From: a virus
Virus record (IMG/VR): IMGVR_UViG_3300044568_001728
Span: 1-40,802 of that record
Length of the DNA stretch: 40,802 nucleotides
Reading direction: 5' to 3' (one strand)
A model generated the notes under the pieces. It did no database searches and had not been told where the DNA came from. It saw only the letters and a list, made by a program, of their open reading frames with translations. Positions within the stretch are counted from its first letter, which is position 1. Every line of letters starts with the position of its first letter. Shown here piece after piece: positions 1 through 6,627 of this stretch. The position numbers were made by a program, and so were the translations under genes.

Positions 1-134
1 GCATGGTTAGCGAAGACATGATGGGTGGTGGCTCAATGCTCCCGCCTCGCCTCGCAGCCCGTGGTGGCGGTATGTCAATGGGCGGCGCACCAATGGGTGG
101 CGGTATGCCAATGCCATCCTCACCGATGAGCTAG
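1..134 (+). CDS. Met/Gly-rich small protein, 5'-truncated
   Basis: The window opens inside this gene; reading starts at base 3 and ends at TAG 132-134. The visible residues are rich in Gly and Met, with repeated GGGM and GAPMGGG runs. It is the end of the same gene seen complete at 39600-39848, where the N-terminal half carries a CPMCQGTG zinc-knuckle-like motif. This copy ends PSSPMS while the complete one ends PSSMS, a one-codon indel. The function is unknown. It sits in front of a basic DUF6321-like gene. Confidence 0.75.
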   Translation, partial: MVSEDMMGGGSMLPPRLAARGGGMSMGGAPMGGGMPMPSSPMS

Positions 135-136
135 TC

Positions 137-466
137 ATGGCATCGCCAGCGTGGCAACGTAAAGAAGGTCAGAACCCTTCAGGTGGACTCAACGACAAAG
201 GTCGAGCCTCGTACAAAGCACAGACTGGTGGCACTCTCAAAGCCCCGGTCAAAGGTCGCCCAACATCACCCGAACAGATGCGCCGTAAAGGCTCGTTCCT
301 GTCTCGCATGGGTGGATCGCCAGGCCCGATGAAAGACGACAAAGGTCGCCCGACCCGCAAGGCGTTAGCCCTTAAAGCCTGGGGTGCTAGCAACGAAGCC
401 GAAGCCAAATCTATGGGTCGTCGTTTACTGGAGCAGTACGCCAAGCAGAAAGCAGATAAGAAATGA
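137..466 (+). CDS. small basic protein, DUF6321-like
   Basis: A 109-residue Lys/Arg-rich protein with the pattern WQRKEGQNPSGGLN, GRASYKAQTGG, LKAPVKG, RRKGSFLSRM, DKGRPTRKALALKAWGA. I recognise this layout from DUF6321 proteins of marine and freshwater phages, recalled from memory rather than searched. The function of the family is unknown; the strong positive charge suggests nucleic-acid or virion association. The start lies two bases after the previous stop and the end overlaps the next ATG. A near-identical copy at 39851-40180 differs at residues 20-21 (DK versus AA) and near the C-terminus (D versus N). Confidence 0.8.
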   Translation: MASPAWQRKEGQNPSGGLNDKGRASYKAQTGGTLKAPVKGRPTSPEQMRRKGSFLSRMGGSPGPMKDDKGRPTRKALALKAWGASNEAEAKSMGRRLLEQYAKQKADKK

Positions 467-621
467 AAAAGCCTTTTTGGGAATCAAAGAACCCGAACAA
501 GAAGTCAAGCAAACTTGGTGCTGAGGGTATCGCCCTCGCTAAGAGCATGGCATCTAAGGCTGGCCGACCGTACCCAAACCTTGTTGACAACGCCGCAGCA
601 AGTAGAAAACTTAAGAAGTAA
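463..621 (+). CDS. 52-residue basic protein
   Basis: ATG at 463 overlaps the stop of the preceding gene (ATGA), a sign of translational coupling. The protein begins MKKPFWESKNPNKKSSKLG and has a small helical segment followed by a Lys-rich tail. No family was recognised. The right-hand copy at 40177-40338 is one residue longer (ends KLKGK, not KLKK) and is followed there by an additional gene that is missing here. Confidence 0.7.
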   Translation: MKKPFWESKNPNKKSSKLGAEGIALAKSMASKAGRPYPNLVDNAAASRKLKK

Positions 622-648
622 AGCCTGCTCACAATGTCATTTCACCCT

Positions 649-732
649 GGTGACTTGACCGAAGGTAGCCATTCAGTAAACTTGGTGTTGCCAACACAAA
701 CGTGATGTTGAAGGCTTAGAGCCTCTGTCACC
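649..732 (+). promoter_or_regulatory. structured leader upstream of lysozyme-like gene
   Basis: The gap between 621 and the ATG at 749 can fold into a closed multi-branch structure. GGTGAC (649-654) pairs with GTCACC (727-732). Inside lie GTGTT-gcc-AACAC (685-697) and AGGCT-tag-AGCCT (712-724). In the right copy (40515-40598) all three stems are intact, while the last loop changes from TAG to ACG. Stem conservation with a changed loop supports a real RNA structure. A leader that controls expression of the lytic gene is an inference. Confidence 0.45.
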
Positions 733-748
733 CTTAACAAAGGAAATT

Positions 749-1294
749 ATGCGGCAAATCACCAAAGCAATACTTATAGTTTGCGTTATGTCATCGTGCG
801 GATCGACAATGAAAGTCTCAACTGAGACACTCCCTGTTCTCCAGCTCGCACCAGTCACAACACAACCAACACTCAATGCACACGAAGCCTTACAAGCCGA
901 CCTAGCAACCACAACAACGACAACAACAGAAGTGCCGTTAGTGTCAGATCCCCTTGATTACATTGACGAATCGCGCGCAATGTACGGCAAGTGTGGTGAG
1001 TGGTACGACACGCTTATCGCTGTCGGTGGACGCGCAGAAGACTGGCCCATATGGTCACGAGTCCTGTGGACTGAATCTCGATGCCTTCCAGCACCAAACA
1101 AAACCCGTGAAGCATCCGCAGCGGCCGACTGCATTGGGTTGACACAAATATTTTTTCGGGTGCATCAAGCCTGGTTGTCGGAGTTCGGTTTCGGTAGAGA
1201 AGACCTGCTAGATCCCGTAAAAAACCTGACATTCGCTGTTGCGTTACAGAAGTCTTCGGGCTGGTCGCCGTGGGCTTATTTAAATATGCCTTGA
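749..1294 (+). CDS. lytic transglycosylase-like (lysozyme-fold) lipoprotein
   Basis: 181 residues. The N-terminus has a hydrophobic stretch ending in a lipobox-like VMSSC (Cys17), so secretion and lipid anchoring are likely. A short Thr-run linker (around residues 53-60) leads to a C-terminal domain with VLWTESRCLP (candidate catalytic Glu about residue 109), DCIGLTQI and a late SGWSPWAYL motif. This is the order found in soluble-lytic-transglycosylase/lysozyme folds: Glu, then GL.QI, then W.PW. It probably cleaves the peptidoglycan glycan strand during entry or exit. The RBS is AAAGGAAATT before the ATG. The right copy (40615 onward) is cut by the window end. Confidence 0.72.
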   Translation: MRQITKAILIVCVMSSCGSTMKVSTETLPVLQLAPVTTQPTLNAHEALQADLATTTTTTTEVPLVSDPLDYIDESRAMYGKCGEWYDTLIAVGGRAEDWPIWSRVLWTESRCLPAPNKTREASAAADCIGLTQIFFRVHQAWLSEFGFGREDLLDPVKNLTFAVALQKSSGWSPWAYLNMP

Positions 1295-1319
1295 CTTTCA
1301 TACACCCATACTTCATAAT
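1291..1319 (+). promoter_or_regulatory. early rightward promoter
   Basis: TTGACT (1291-1296), a 17-bp spacer, then CATAAT (1314-1319): five of six matches to each sigma-70/SigA consensus box at ideal spacing. It overlaps the stop codon of the upstream gene and lies about 57 bp before the ATG at 1376, in the first gap of the rightward early cluster. It probably drives 1376-6627. Confidence 0.65.
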
Positions 1320-1375
1320 CATTACTGTGCAACACCCCACCACTACGGTGAGGGTAACCAAACAAAGGGGAAACC

Positions 1376-1891
1376 ATGACAGAGATAGTTCCAGTTCCGT
1401 TATCCAATTCGCTTGAGCGACAAGGTGAAGACGGACTCCGCAATGCAATCATGCGCTCAGACAGCAGTCGAGAAGAACTTGCCAAAGCCGGGGAATATCC
1501 TCAGCTGCTCAAGGGTCTGCTGTATCTCAAAGAAATTAAGGCTGACCTTGACACGTTGATCCGTGCCACCGAAGATGACATCACCCGTCTCATGCCTGAG
1601 AAGAAGATGTTCATTGAAGAAGTCGGTACGGTCGAGCGTCGCATGAGTTCCACCCGCAAATGGGAATCGGAAGATTTGCTTAAGCACATCACGCGCTCAA
1701 CGCTTGACCCCGAAGGAACAGGCGAAGTGTCAATCAACAATGTTGTCATGCTCATTGACACACTTAAAGCGGTTCTCCCATTCACAGCGTCGCTGGGCTG
1801 GCGAGTCACCGCACTCAAAGAACTGGGCATTGATGTCTCAGAATACTCAGAAGCAACCTATGGTCGTCAGACCGTACAGATCACAAAGTAG
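1376..1891 (+). CDS. hypothetical protein upstream of RecT
   Basis: 171 residues, first gene behind the early promoter, with a strong ribosome site (AAAGGGGAAACC). It is largely helical, with a central stretch of charged heptad-like sequence (residues 45-95, LYLKEIKADLDTLIRATEDD) that suggests a coiled coil, then a C-terminal LPFTASLGWRVTALKELG segment. I do not recognise a family. Its position six bases before a RecT gene suggests a partner in recombination, such as an exonuclease accessory or annealase cofactor, but no nuclease motif is visible. Confidence 0.7.
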   Translation: MTEIVPVPLSNSLERQGEDGLRNAIMRSDSSREELAKAGEYPQLLKGLLYLKEIKADLDTLIRATEDDITRLMPEKKMFIEEVGTVERRMSSTRKWESEDLLKHITRSTLDPEGTGEVSINNVVMLIDTLKAVLPFTASLGWRVTALKELGIDVSEYSEATYGRQTVQITK

Positions 1892-1896
1892 GAACC

Positions 1897-2823
1897 ATGT
1901 CCAATATTGAAGTAGCACGTCAACTCACCCCGGCTGAAGTCAACTGGAAGACCGCACAAAAAATTGCGAACACACCGTTTGTACCTAGTGCATTCCGTGG
2001 CAAGCCCGAAGCAGTATTCGCTGCAATCTTGTACGGCGACGAACTGGGTCTAGGGCCGATGCAATCGCTTAACAGCATTCATGTCATTGAAGGTAAGCCG
2101 AGCATGGCTCCCGAACTGATGCGTGCGCTCGTCGCCCGTGCAGGTCACCGCCTAGATGTCAAGCTCGCCAGCAACGACAAGGTCGTCCTTTGGGGCAAGC
2201 GAGCCGACAACGACTCTGAAGCGACAGTCGAATGGTCTATGAAAGATGCACAGCAGGCTGGCTTGGCTGGTCGTGGCGCATGGAAGACCTACCCCCGTGC
2301 CATGTTGCTGGCTCGTGCCACATCAGAATTGTGTCGCATGATCTTCGCAGACGTTGTCGCAGGCTTGTCGTACACCCCCGAAGAAGCATCTTCTATCGCT
2401 GGTGTTGAATGGAACGACACACCCGTTGATCCGTTGCTGACCGCACCAGCACCTGTGTTGACGGCAGCACCACCAACGACAGCACCGAACGCTGAACCAC
2501 AGCAAGTGATCGTTGAAGCCGACTGGGTAGAAGACCCGCCGTACGAACCAACCATCGACTGGACAGAAGAGTTCCCCGGTGCAGAGATCCAAGATGCCGT
2601 GGTCGTACAGCCAGCATCAACCAGCACCAACGTGGCAACACCAAAGCAGATCGGAATGGTTCGTGCGCTCCTACGTGAATGGGGAGTCAACGCCGAAGAA
2701 TCATTGAGCCTTGCCTCGATGCATCTCAACCGTGAGATCACCACATTAGGAACATTGACCAAGAGCGATGCGTCATCGTTCATCACCTACCTTAAGGACA
2801 ACCACCCTGGCGGTGTCGTGTGA
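1897..2823 (+). CDS. recT: RecT-family single-strand annealing protein
   Basis: 308 residues. The N-terminal two thirds show the RecT signature: FAAILYGDELGLGPMQSLNS, then VIEGKPSMAPELMRALV, a beta-strand core, and AMLLARATSELCRMIFADVV. After an acidic Pro/Thr-rich linker (about residues 185-245), a helical C-terminal module begins near ATPKQIGMVRALLREWG, similar to the small domain found at the end of actinophage RecT/ERF proteins. It likely anneals complementary single strands in phage recombination. The gene overlaps the next by a GTGA. No partner RecE-type exonuclease was recognised in the window. Confidence 0.85.
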   Translation: MSNIEVARQLTPAEVNWKTAQKIANTPFVPSAFRGKPEAVFAAILYGDELGLGPMQSLNSIHVIEGKPSMAPELMRALVARAGHRLDVKLASNDKVVLWGKRADNDSEATVEWSMKDAQQAGLAGRGAWKTYPRAMLLARATSELCRMIFADVVAGLSYTPEEASSIAGVEWNDTPVDPLLTAPAPVLTAAPPTTAPNAEPQQVIVEADWVEDPPYEPTIDWTEEFPGAEIQDAVVVQPASTSTNVATPKQIGMVRALLREWGVNAEESLSLASMHLNREITTLGTLTKSDASSFITYLKDNHPGGVV

Positions 2824-3059
2824 ATCCGATCAAACTAATCATCATGCGCCGTCGTGCGCGCCAAGGCCACCTCAACTTGATGTCACGTCACCTGATCCAA
2901 TGTGCCGATCTTATAGATGAACTACGCCGAGAGAACCGTGCGCTGCGAATTCGTGGTGAGCGTCTCGCACAAGCCATTGAGAACAACGACTGGTCAATTG
3001 ACTATGCGATGATCCTGAGCGACAGCGTCTCAGCATGGCGGGAGTTCGACGAATCATGA
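2820..3059 (+). CDS. small basic helical protein
   Basis: 79 residues with a GTG start overlapping the RecT stop (GTGA), so probably translationally coupled. The N-terminus is very basic (IMRRRARQGHLNLMSRH) and is followed by a charged helix (LIDELRRENRALRIRGERLAQAIE) with coiled-coil character. No family was recognised. A small nucleic-acid-binding or oligomeric helper is possible, but only from its composition and its place between RecT and WhiB. Confidence 0.6.
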   Translation: MNPIKLIIMRRRARQGHLNLMSRHLIQCADLIDELRRENRALRIRGERLAQAIENNDWSIDYAMILSDSVSAWREFDES

Positions 3060-3736
3060 CAGGCGAAAGCGTTACCTTCAACTTCATCCCCGTTCAGGAC
3101 TGGGTCGAAAAAGCACGATGCCGTGGCATGGATCCAAACATCTTCATGCCCGAACCTGGCGACAGTACCGCCGAGATTAAAGAAATTTGCAACGGCAAAA
3201 TGCACAAGCGTTTCAACCGTGACAAGCAACGGTACGAGCTGGTAGGTGAACCGCCCTGCCCAGTCCGTGGACAATGCTTGCAGTATGCGATGGAACTTCC
3301 CGGCAAGGTCGTCGGCATCTTCGGTGGCACATCGGAGAAAGAACGTCGTGCGCTGCGTTCAGAGTTTCGTATGGACGGCGTGCAAAAGCGCATCCAGCAC
3401 GGCACGATTGGTGGCTACAAAGCTGAATGGCGATTCGGACTAGAGCATTGCGATGCTTGTATCGCGGCCAATGTTGAAGCAACTCGACGCAACAAAGCGC
3501 AACAGAAATCCAAAGTAAAACATGGAACATATGCTGGATATCGCTCTGAGAAGAGACTAGGGTTACCGATATGCGAAGCCTGCCAGCAAGCGTACGAGGT
3601 AGAAAAAGCCGACTACCTATCCAAGACAACAGCCCTAGAAACAGACTCACCGTTACGCCAGGTGCTGAACTTACTGCACTCAGTCACGACTGCCGACTGG
3701 CCGATAGCAAAGGATATTGCGAGTGAACAAGCCTGA
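3056..3736 (+). CDS. WhiB-like Fe-S regulator with extended Cys spacing and zinc-knuckle repeats
   Basis: 226 residues from the ATG that overlaps the upstream stop (ATGA); an in-frame ATG at 3035 has no ribosome site. Residues 16-95 match WhiB: four Cys (C22, C45, C68, C74) and the turn GIFGGTSEKERR. WhiB proteins bind a 4Fe-4S cluster and regulate transcription with the sigma factor. In the family the middle pair is normally CxxC; here C45 and C68 are 22 residues apart, an insertion of about 20 mostly basic residues. The C-terminal half has two repeats of HGT..GY..E.R.GL..C..C (about residues 111-144 and 153-184), each with a CxxC pair. It probably acts as a phage transcription switch. Confidence 0.8.
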   Translation: MTGESVTFNFIPVQDWVEKARCRGMDPNIFMPEPGDSTAEIKEICNGKMHKRFNRDKQRYELVGEPPCPVRGQCLQYAMELPGKVVGIFGGTSEKERRALRSEFRMDGVQKRIQHGTIGGYKAEWRFGLEHCDACIAANVEATRRNKAQQKSKVKHGTYAGYRSEKRLGLPICEACQQAYEVEKADYLSKTTALETDSPLRQVLNLLHSVTTADWPIAKDIASEQA

Positions 3737-3884
3737 AGTGTGCGAAGACTGCGGAAAAAAGAAAGTTCTTTACAACGTGGACTTAAGACTATCCAAGGGT
3801 GGCAGCAAAGTTTTATGCCGGGATTGCTGGCACAAGCGTGAAGCACCATTCATTAGTGGTAACTACAAGAGTCAATGGGATTGA
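3723..3884 (+). CDS. 53-residue two-CxxC zinc-finger protein
   Basis: The GTG start lies within the end of the WhiB gene (14-base overlap). The protein starts MNKPEVCEDCGKKK and has a second pair CRDCWHK, giving a CxxC-X(21)-CxxC arrangement typical of a small treble-clef or ribbon zinc finger. The role is unknown; phage mini zinc fingers often bind DNA or host polymerase, but nothing here specifies the target. Confidence 0.6.
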   Translation: MNKPEVCEDCGKKKVLYNVDLRLSKGGSKVLCRDCWHKREAPFISGNYKSQWD

Positions 3885-3885
3885 C

Positions 3886-4059
3886 ATGGGGTCTTCATAT
3901 TTTGAACCACCCGTCGAGGGTGATTGCGACACTTGCGGAGAATTCATTGAAGCCTGGGCAATCCAGCATTCATTTAACAAGCAGACGGGATATCTACGGT
4001 GCGCCCGCTGCCAAGATCTAGAAAACAAATACCAACCAAAGGGGAAATACAATGATTAA
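3886..4059 (+). CDS. 57-residue CxxC protein
   Basis: ATG at 3886 follows the previous stop by one base. An upstream in-frame start at 3799 would overlap the preceding gene heavily and is not preferred. The sequence has CDTCGEF and, later, CARCQDLENKY, a second zinc-binding CxxC...CxxC mini-protein directly beside the one at 3723-3884. The function is unknown. It overlaps the next gene by eight bases. Confidence 0.6.
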   Translation: MGSSYFEPPVEGDCDTCGEFIEAWAIQHSFNKQTGYLRCARCQDLENKYQPKGKYND

Positions 4060-4273
4060 GACCTGGCACACATTGCCGATACCAACTCGTTTGGTAATCA
4101 GTTACGACTCTACAGACGGAACACTCCGCTATGAGCGTCGCGCTGTTATCGCATTCACGATTGGCGACAACGACGACCTGACCTATATGTCGGTTTACGG
4201 CATGACCTACACCAAATCAAAACACGAATACGCATTCACCGAACAACTACAGAACGGTGTGTGGCAGTCATGA
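4052..4273 (+). CDS. hypothetical protein, beta-rich
   Basis: 73 residues, preceded by AAAGGGGAAATACA, a strong ribosome site inside the previous gene. The composition and alternation suggest a small beta-sheet protein (LVISYDSTDGTLRYERR, then LTYMSVYGMTYTK). No family was recognised. Confidence 0.6.
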   Translation: MIKTWHTLPIPTRLVISYDSTDGTLRYERRAVIAFTIGDNDDLTYMSVYGMTYTKSKHEYAFTEQLQNGVWQS

Positions 4274-4608
4274 TTATCAACTTCCCACCTGCCGTCCGTG
4301 CAGACGATCCCGTGACGTGCATTGAACCTAAGTCCCGTGCCAATGGTGCAGCACGCCTACTGGACATCTACGCATTGCACGATGTCACCGACGAAGAAGC
4401 CGTGCGACTGCTCCTGGGCCGACCCGCAACACTTGCTGATGAAGGTATTCGCCGTCGAGCATCCGACCTACGAGCTTTGGGCTGGATCGCACCAACCGGG
4501 GAGACTCGTGCCAATGACCGTGGTCGCCAGCGCATCATCTGTGCAATCACCGACAAGGGCAGAGATGCCCACATGAAACTATTCGTAAACGATGAAGGAG
4601 ACAACTGA
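4270..4608 (+). CDS. winged-helix-like DNA-binding protein
   Basis: 112 residues from the ATG that overlaps the upstream stop (ATGA); a GTG nine bases earlier is possible. The central part reads as a winged helix: a helix DVTDEEAVRLLLG, then LADEGIRRRASDLRALGWI as the recognition-type helix, then a wing APTGETRANDRGRQR followed by ICAITDKGRDAH. This resembles MarR/replication-initiator-type winged helices that test for a trailing 'T.KG...' strand. It likely binds DNA as an early regulator. It ends one base into the next start. Confidence 0.6.
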   Translation: MIINFPPAVRADDPVTCIEPKSRANGAARLLDIYALHDVTDEEAVRLLLGRPATLADEGIRRRASDLRALGWIAPTGETRANDRGRQRIICAITDKGRDAHMKLFVNDEGDN

Positions 4609-4889
4609 TGGAAAACCCACACGCTGAACCAAACAAACAACCACAACCACAAATCCATGATCGTCACAAGATCAAGACATTCCCACGACGACCCGATTTC
4701 GGTATGGGCGACCCAGTAGTGCGTGAATCCCAGCACGACATGGTCGAATACATGACCGAAGTAACCCGTGACATGAAACGAATTATGGACGAACACACGG
4801 TACTTATGAAGCAGTTACTGACTGTCATGACATCAATCCGAGATGCCCAACAGCAAGACCGTTGGAACCAGCAAAGGTACGGACGATGA
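4608..4889 (+). CDS. hypothetical coiled-coil protein
   Basis: 93 residues. A Pro/Gln/His-rich N-terminal 20 residues precede a basic segment and a long amphipathic helix (about residues 44-85, with VEYMTEVTRDMKRIMDEH and LMKQLLTVMTSIRDAQQ) predicted by eye to form a coiled coil. It begins on the last base of the preceding stop and overlaps the methyltransferase start, so it is translated as part of the early chain. No family was recognised. Confidence 0.6.
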   Translation: MENPHAEPNKQPQPQIHDRHKIKTFPRRPDFGMGDPVVRESQHDMVEYMTEVTRDMKRIMDEHTVLMKQLLTVMTSIRDAQQQDRWNQQRYGR

Positions 4890-6505
4890 CACTCACCTAC
4901 GGCAGCCTGTTCGCAGGCGTTGGTGGCTTTGACATGGGCATGGAGCAAGCAGGCTACGAGCCTGTCTTCCAGGTCGAATGGGATAAGAACTGCCAAAAGA
5001 TTCTGCATCGACATTGGCCGACAGTCCCCAAATGGGGTGATGTATGCGATGTCAACGGTGCAGACCTACCACCATGCGACGTGCTGATCTTCGGATCACC
5101 ATGTCAAGACTTATCAGTAGCAGGCAAGCGGGCTGGACTCCAAGACGGAGACAGATCATCAATGTTTTTTGAAGCCGTAAGAATTATTAAGGAGATGCGA
5201 GATGCAACTAACTCTATTTACCCAAGAGCCACCATTTGGGAAAACGTCCCAGGAGCCTTGTCAAGCAACAAAGGAGCCGACTTCGGTGTCGTCCTCTCAA
5301 GTTTGGCTGACATCGGGGCGATTACACAAGAATACGCCGTCTTGGACGCGCAATACTTCCGAAGCACCCCGCAACGACGAAGAAGAATATTTCTCGTCTC
5401 TATCTTCGATTCTGCAGCCAGCGAAAGATGTCCCGACCCGCTACTACCTCTCATCCAAGGCAGCCGAGGGGATTTTGCGAAGGGCCGAAAGGCGCGGAAA
5501 GACGCTACCCGATTTGCTTCGACAAGCATTGATTCAAGTGATGGAAAAGAAATAGTTCATACATCGTCATCATTTGGTGACTTTAGTGTCATTGGTTTCG
5601 GCACTCTTAGATCATCCGGTGGTGACTTAGGTGGTGGTTCAGAAACACTTGTTACCGCAATGGATCAAATCAATATGCCTATTTCTGAACTTGGGCCTAC
5701 ATTGACAACGACCTACGGTGCAAAGAATTATTCAAATCATCAAGAAGTAATGTCGGGATCAATTATACCTGTCGCATATTCGATCCGTGAAGATGCCAAA
5801 GCTAACAACTTCAGCGTAACCGAGACAGACACAGCCCTATGCCTCAACGGTCTAGTGCCATCAACACAATCACACCACGCACAAATCTTCATTGCCGAAC
5901 CACAACCACCATATGTTTTTGATGCTACGCGCCATGACGACTTCCGCATGGATACCGAAACCGTTCCGACCCTCAAGCAACGCATGGGAACCGGGGGTGG
6001 GCAAGTACCAATGCTTGCAGAAGCAATTGCCTACGATGATCTTAACGGTACGCTCAACACAGTACATGGTACGCTACGCGTAAAACGCAATGGCGATTTT
6101 ATTGCAGAACCAATTGTTTACGATGGCTACAACCAAAAGCTGGACGACAGCGGTGTACACCGTTCGTTGCGTATTGGTCGAGATAGTAGTGATTTTGTGG
6201 CACAACCTATCTATTCATTTGATACTCAATTTGGTAGCAACGCTGCCGTCCTTGAAGACCATTCCCCAACACTCAAATCGTCCCAACAACCGCCTTCGGT
6301 ATCCCCGCCAGGGTTGGCAGTACGTCGACTCACACCGCTGGAATGCGAGCGTTTGATGGGATGGCCCGACGATCACACCCGGTGGACAGCAGACGGCAAA
6401 GAACAAGCCGATACCAACCGCTACAAGCAATGCGGGAATGGTGTAGCGTCGCCCGTAGCTCGCTGGGTAGGCGAACAACTACGACCCGTACTGGAGACAG
6501 AATGA
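4886..6505 (+). CDS. C5 DNA cytosine methyltransferase with repeat insertion
   Basis: 539 residues from the ATG overlapping the upstream stop (ATGA). Motifs are in canonical order: I LFAGVGGFD (SAM binding, 8-16), IV GSPCQDLSVAG (catalytic Cys73), VI ENVPG (119-123), VIII AQYFRSTPQRRRR, IX RRLTPLECERLMGWP (near 480), X QCGNGVASPVA. It transfers a methyl group from SAM to C5 of cytosine, probably to shield phage DNA from host nucleases. No cognate restriction enzyme is nearby. Between motifs VIII and IX is an unusually long segment (about 270 residues) made of degenerate repeats (YD...TL+, then IAEP/VAQP), so the target-recognition part looks modular. Confidence 0.9.
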   Translation: MTLTYGSLFAGVGGFDMGMEQAGYEPVFQVEWDKNCQKILHRHWPTVPKWGDVCDVNGADLPPCDVLIFGSPCQDLSVAGKRAGLQDGDRSSMFFEAVRIIKEMRDATNSIYPRATIWENVPGALSSNKGADFGVVLSSLADIGAITQEYAVLDAQYFRSTPQRRRRIFLVSIFDSAASERCPDPLLPLIQGSRGDFAKGRKARKDATRFASTSIDSSDGKEIVHTSSSFGDFSVIGFGTLRSSGGDLGGGSETLVTAMDQINMPISELGPTLTTTYGAKNYSNHQEVMSGSIIPVAYSIREDAKANNFSVTETDTALCLNGLVPSTQSHHAQIFIAEPQPPYVFDATRHDDFRMDTETVPTLKQRMGTGGGQVPMLAEAIAYDDLNGTLNTVHGTLRVKRNGDFIAEPIVYDGYNQKLDDSGVHRSLRIGRDSSDFVAQPIYSFDTQFGSNAAVLEDHSPTLKSSQQPPSVSPPGLAVRRLTPLECERLMGWPDDHTRWTADGKEQADTNRYKQCGNGVASPVARWVGEQLRPVLETE

Positions 6506-6627
6506 ACCAACTATCGCCCGAGGAGCAACGATTCGTGGACAAAACAGTTGAAGTCATCTACTTCGCAGGACTAGCGGCAACGTGTGTCGCGATCCTGTGG
6601 TGGATCATCGGCAAGATCACGAAATAA
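6502..6627 (+). CDS. 41-residue single-pass membrane protein
   Basis: ATG at 6502 overlaps the methyltransferase stop (ATGA). Following a short charged N-terminus (NQLSPEEQRFVDK) comes one membrane segment (VIYFAGLAATCVAILWWIIG) and a KITK tail. It is the last gene of the rightward early cluster and its end overlaps the converging integrase-like gene by 11 bases. The function is unknown. Confidence 0.6.
   Translation: MNQLSPEEQRFVDKTVEVIYFAGLAATCVAILWWIIGKITK

Larger units (their letters stand above)
1..936 (+). repeat. left copy of the terminal overlap
   Basis: This stretch recurs in the same orientation at 39718-40802, giving a unit genome of about 39.7 kb. The match is close but imperfect. 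This copy has one extra codon at the end of its first gene, scattered substitutions (some amino-acid changing), and lacks about 149 bp that hold a 50-residue gene in the right copy (40335-40487). Exact direct terminal repeats would be identical, so this is either a circular or terminally redundant genome assembled across variants, or repeats that have truly diverged. Confidence 0.9.

Noticed and set aside
649-732. 84-base region with tRNA-like closing stem
   Set aside because: The acceptor-like stem has a mismatch at pair seven, the T-arm lacks a TTCGA loop and the middle hairpin has a three-base loop; treated as a structured leader instead.
2289-2786. Minus-strand frame opposite recT
   Set aside because: Overlies conserved RecT sequence and has low-complexity Ser/Val composition.
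3035-3055. Earlier ATG for the WhiB-like gene
   Set aside because: No ribosome site, and the ATG at 3056 forms the ATGA overlap used throughout this operon.
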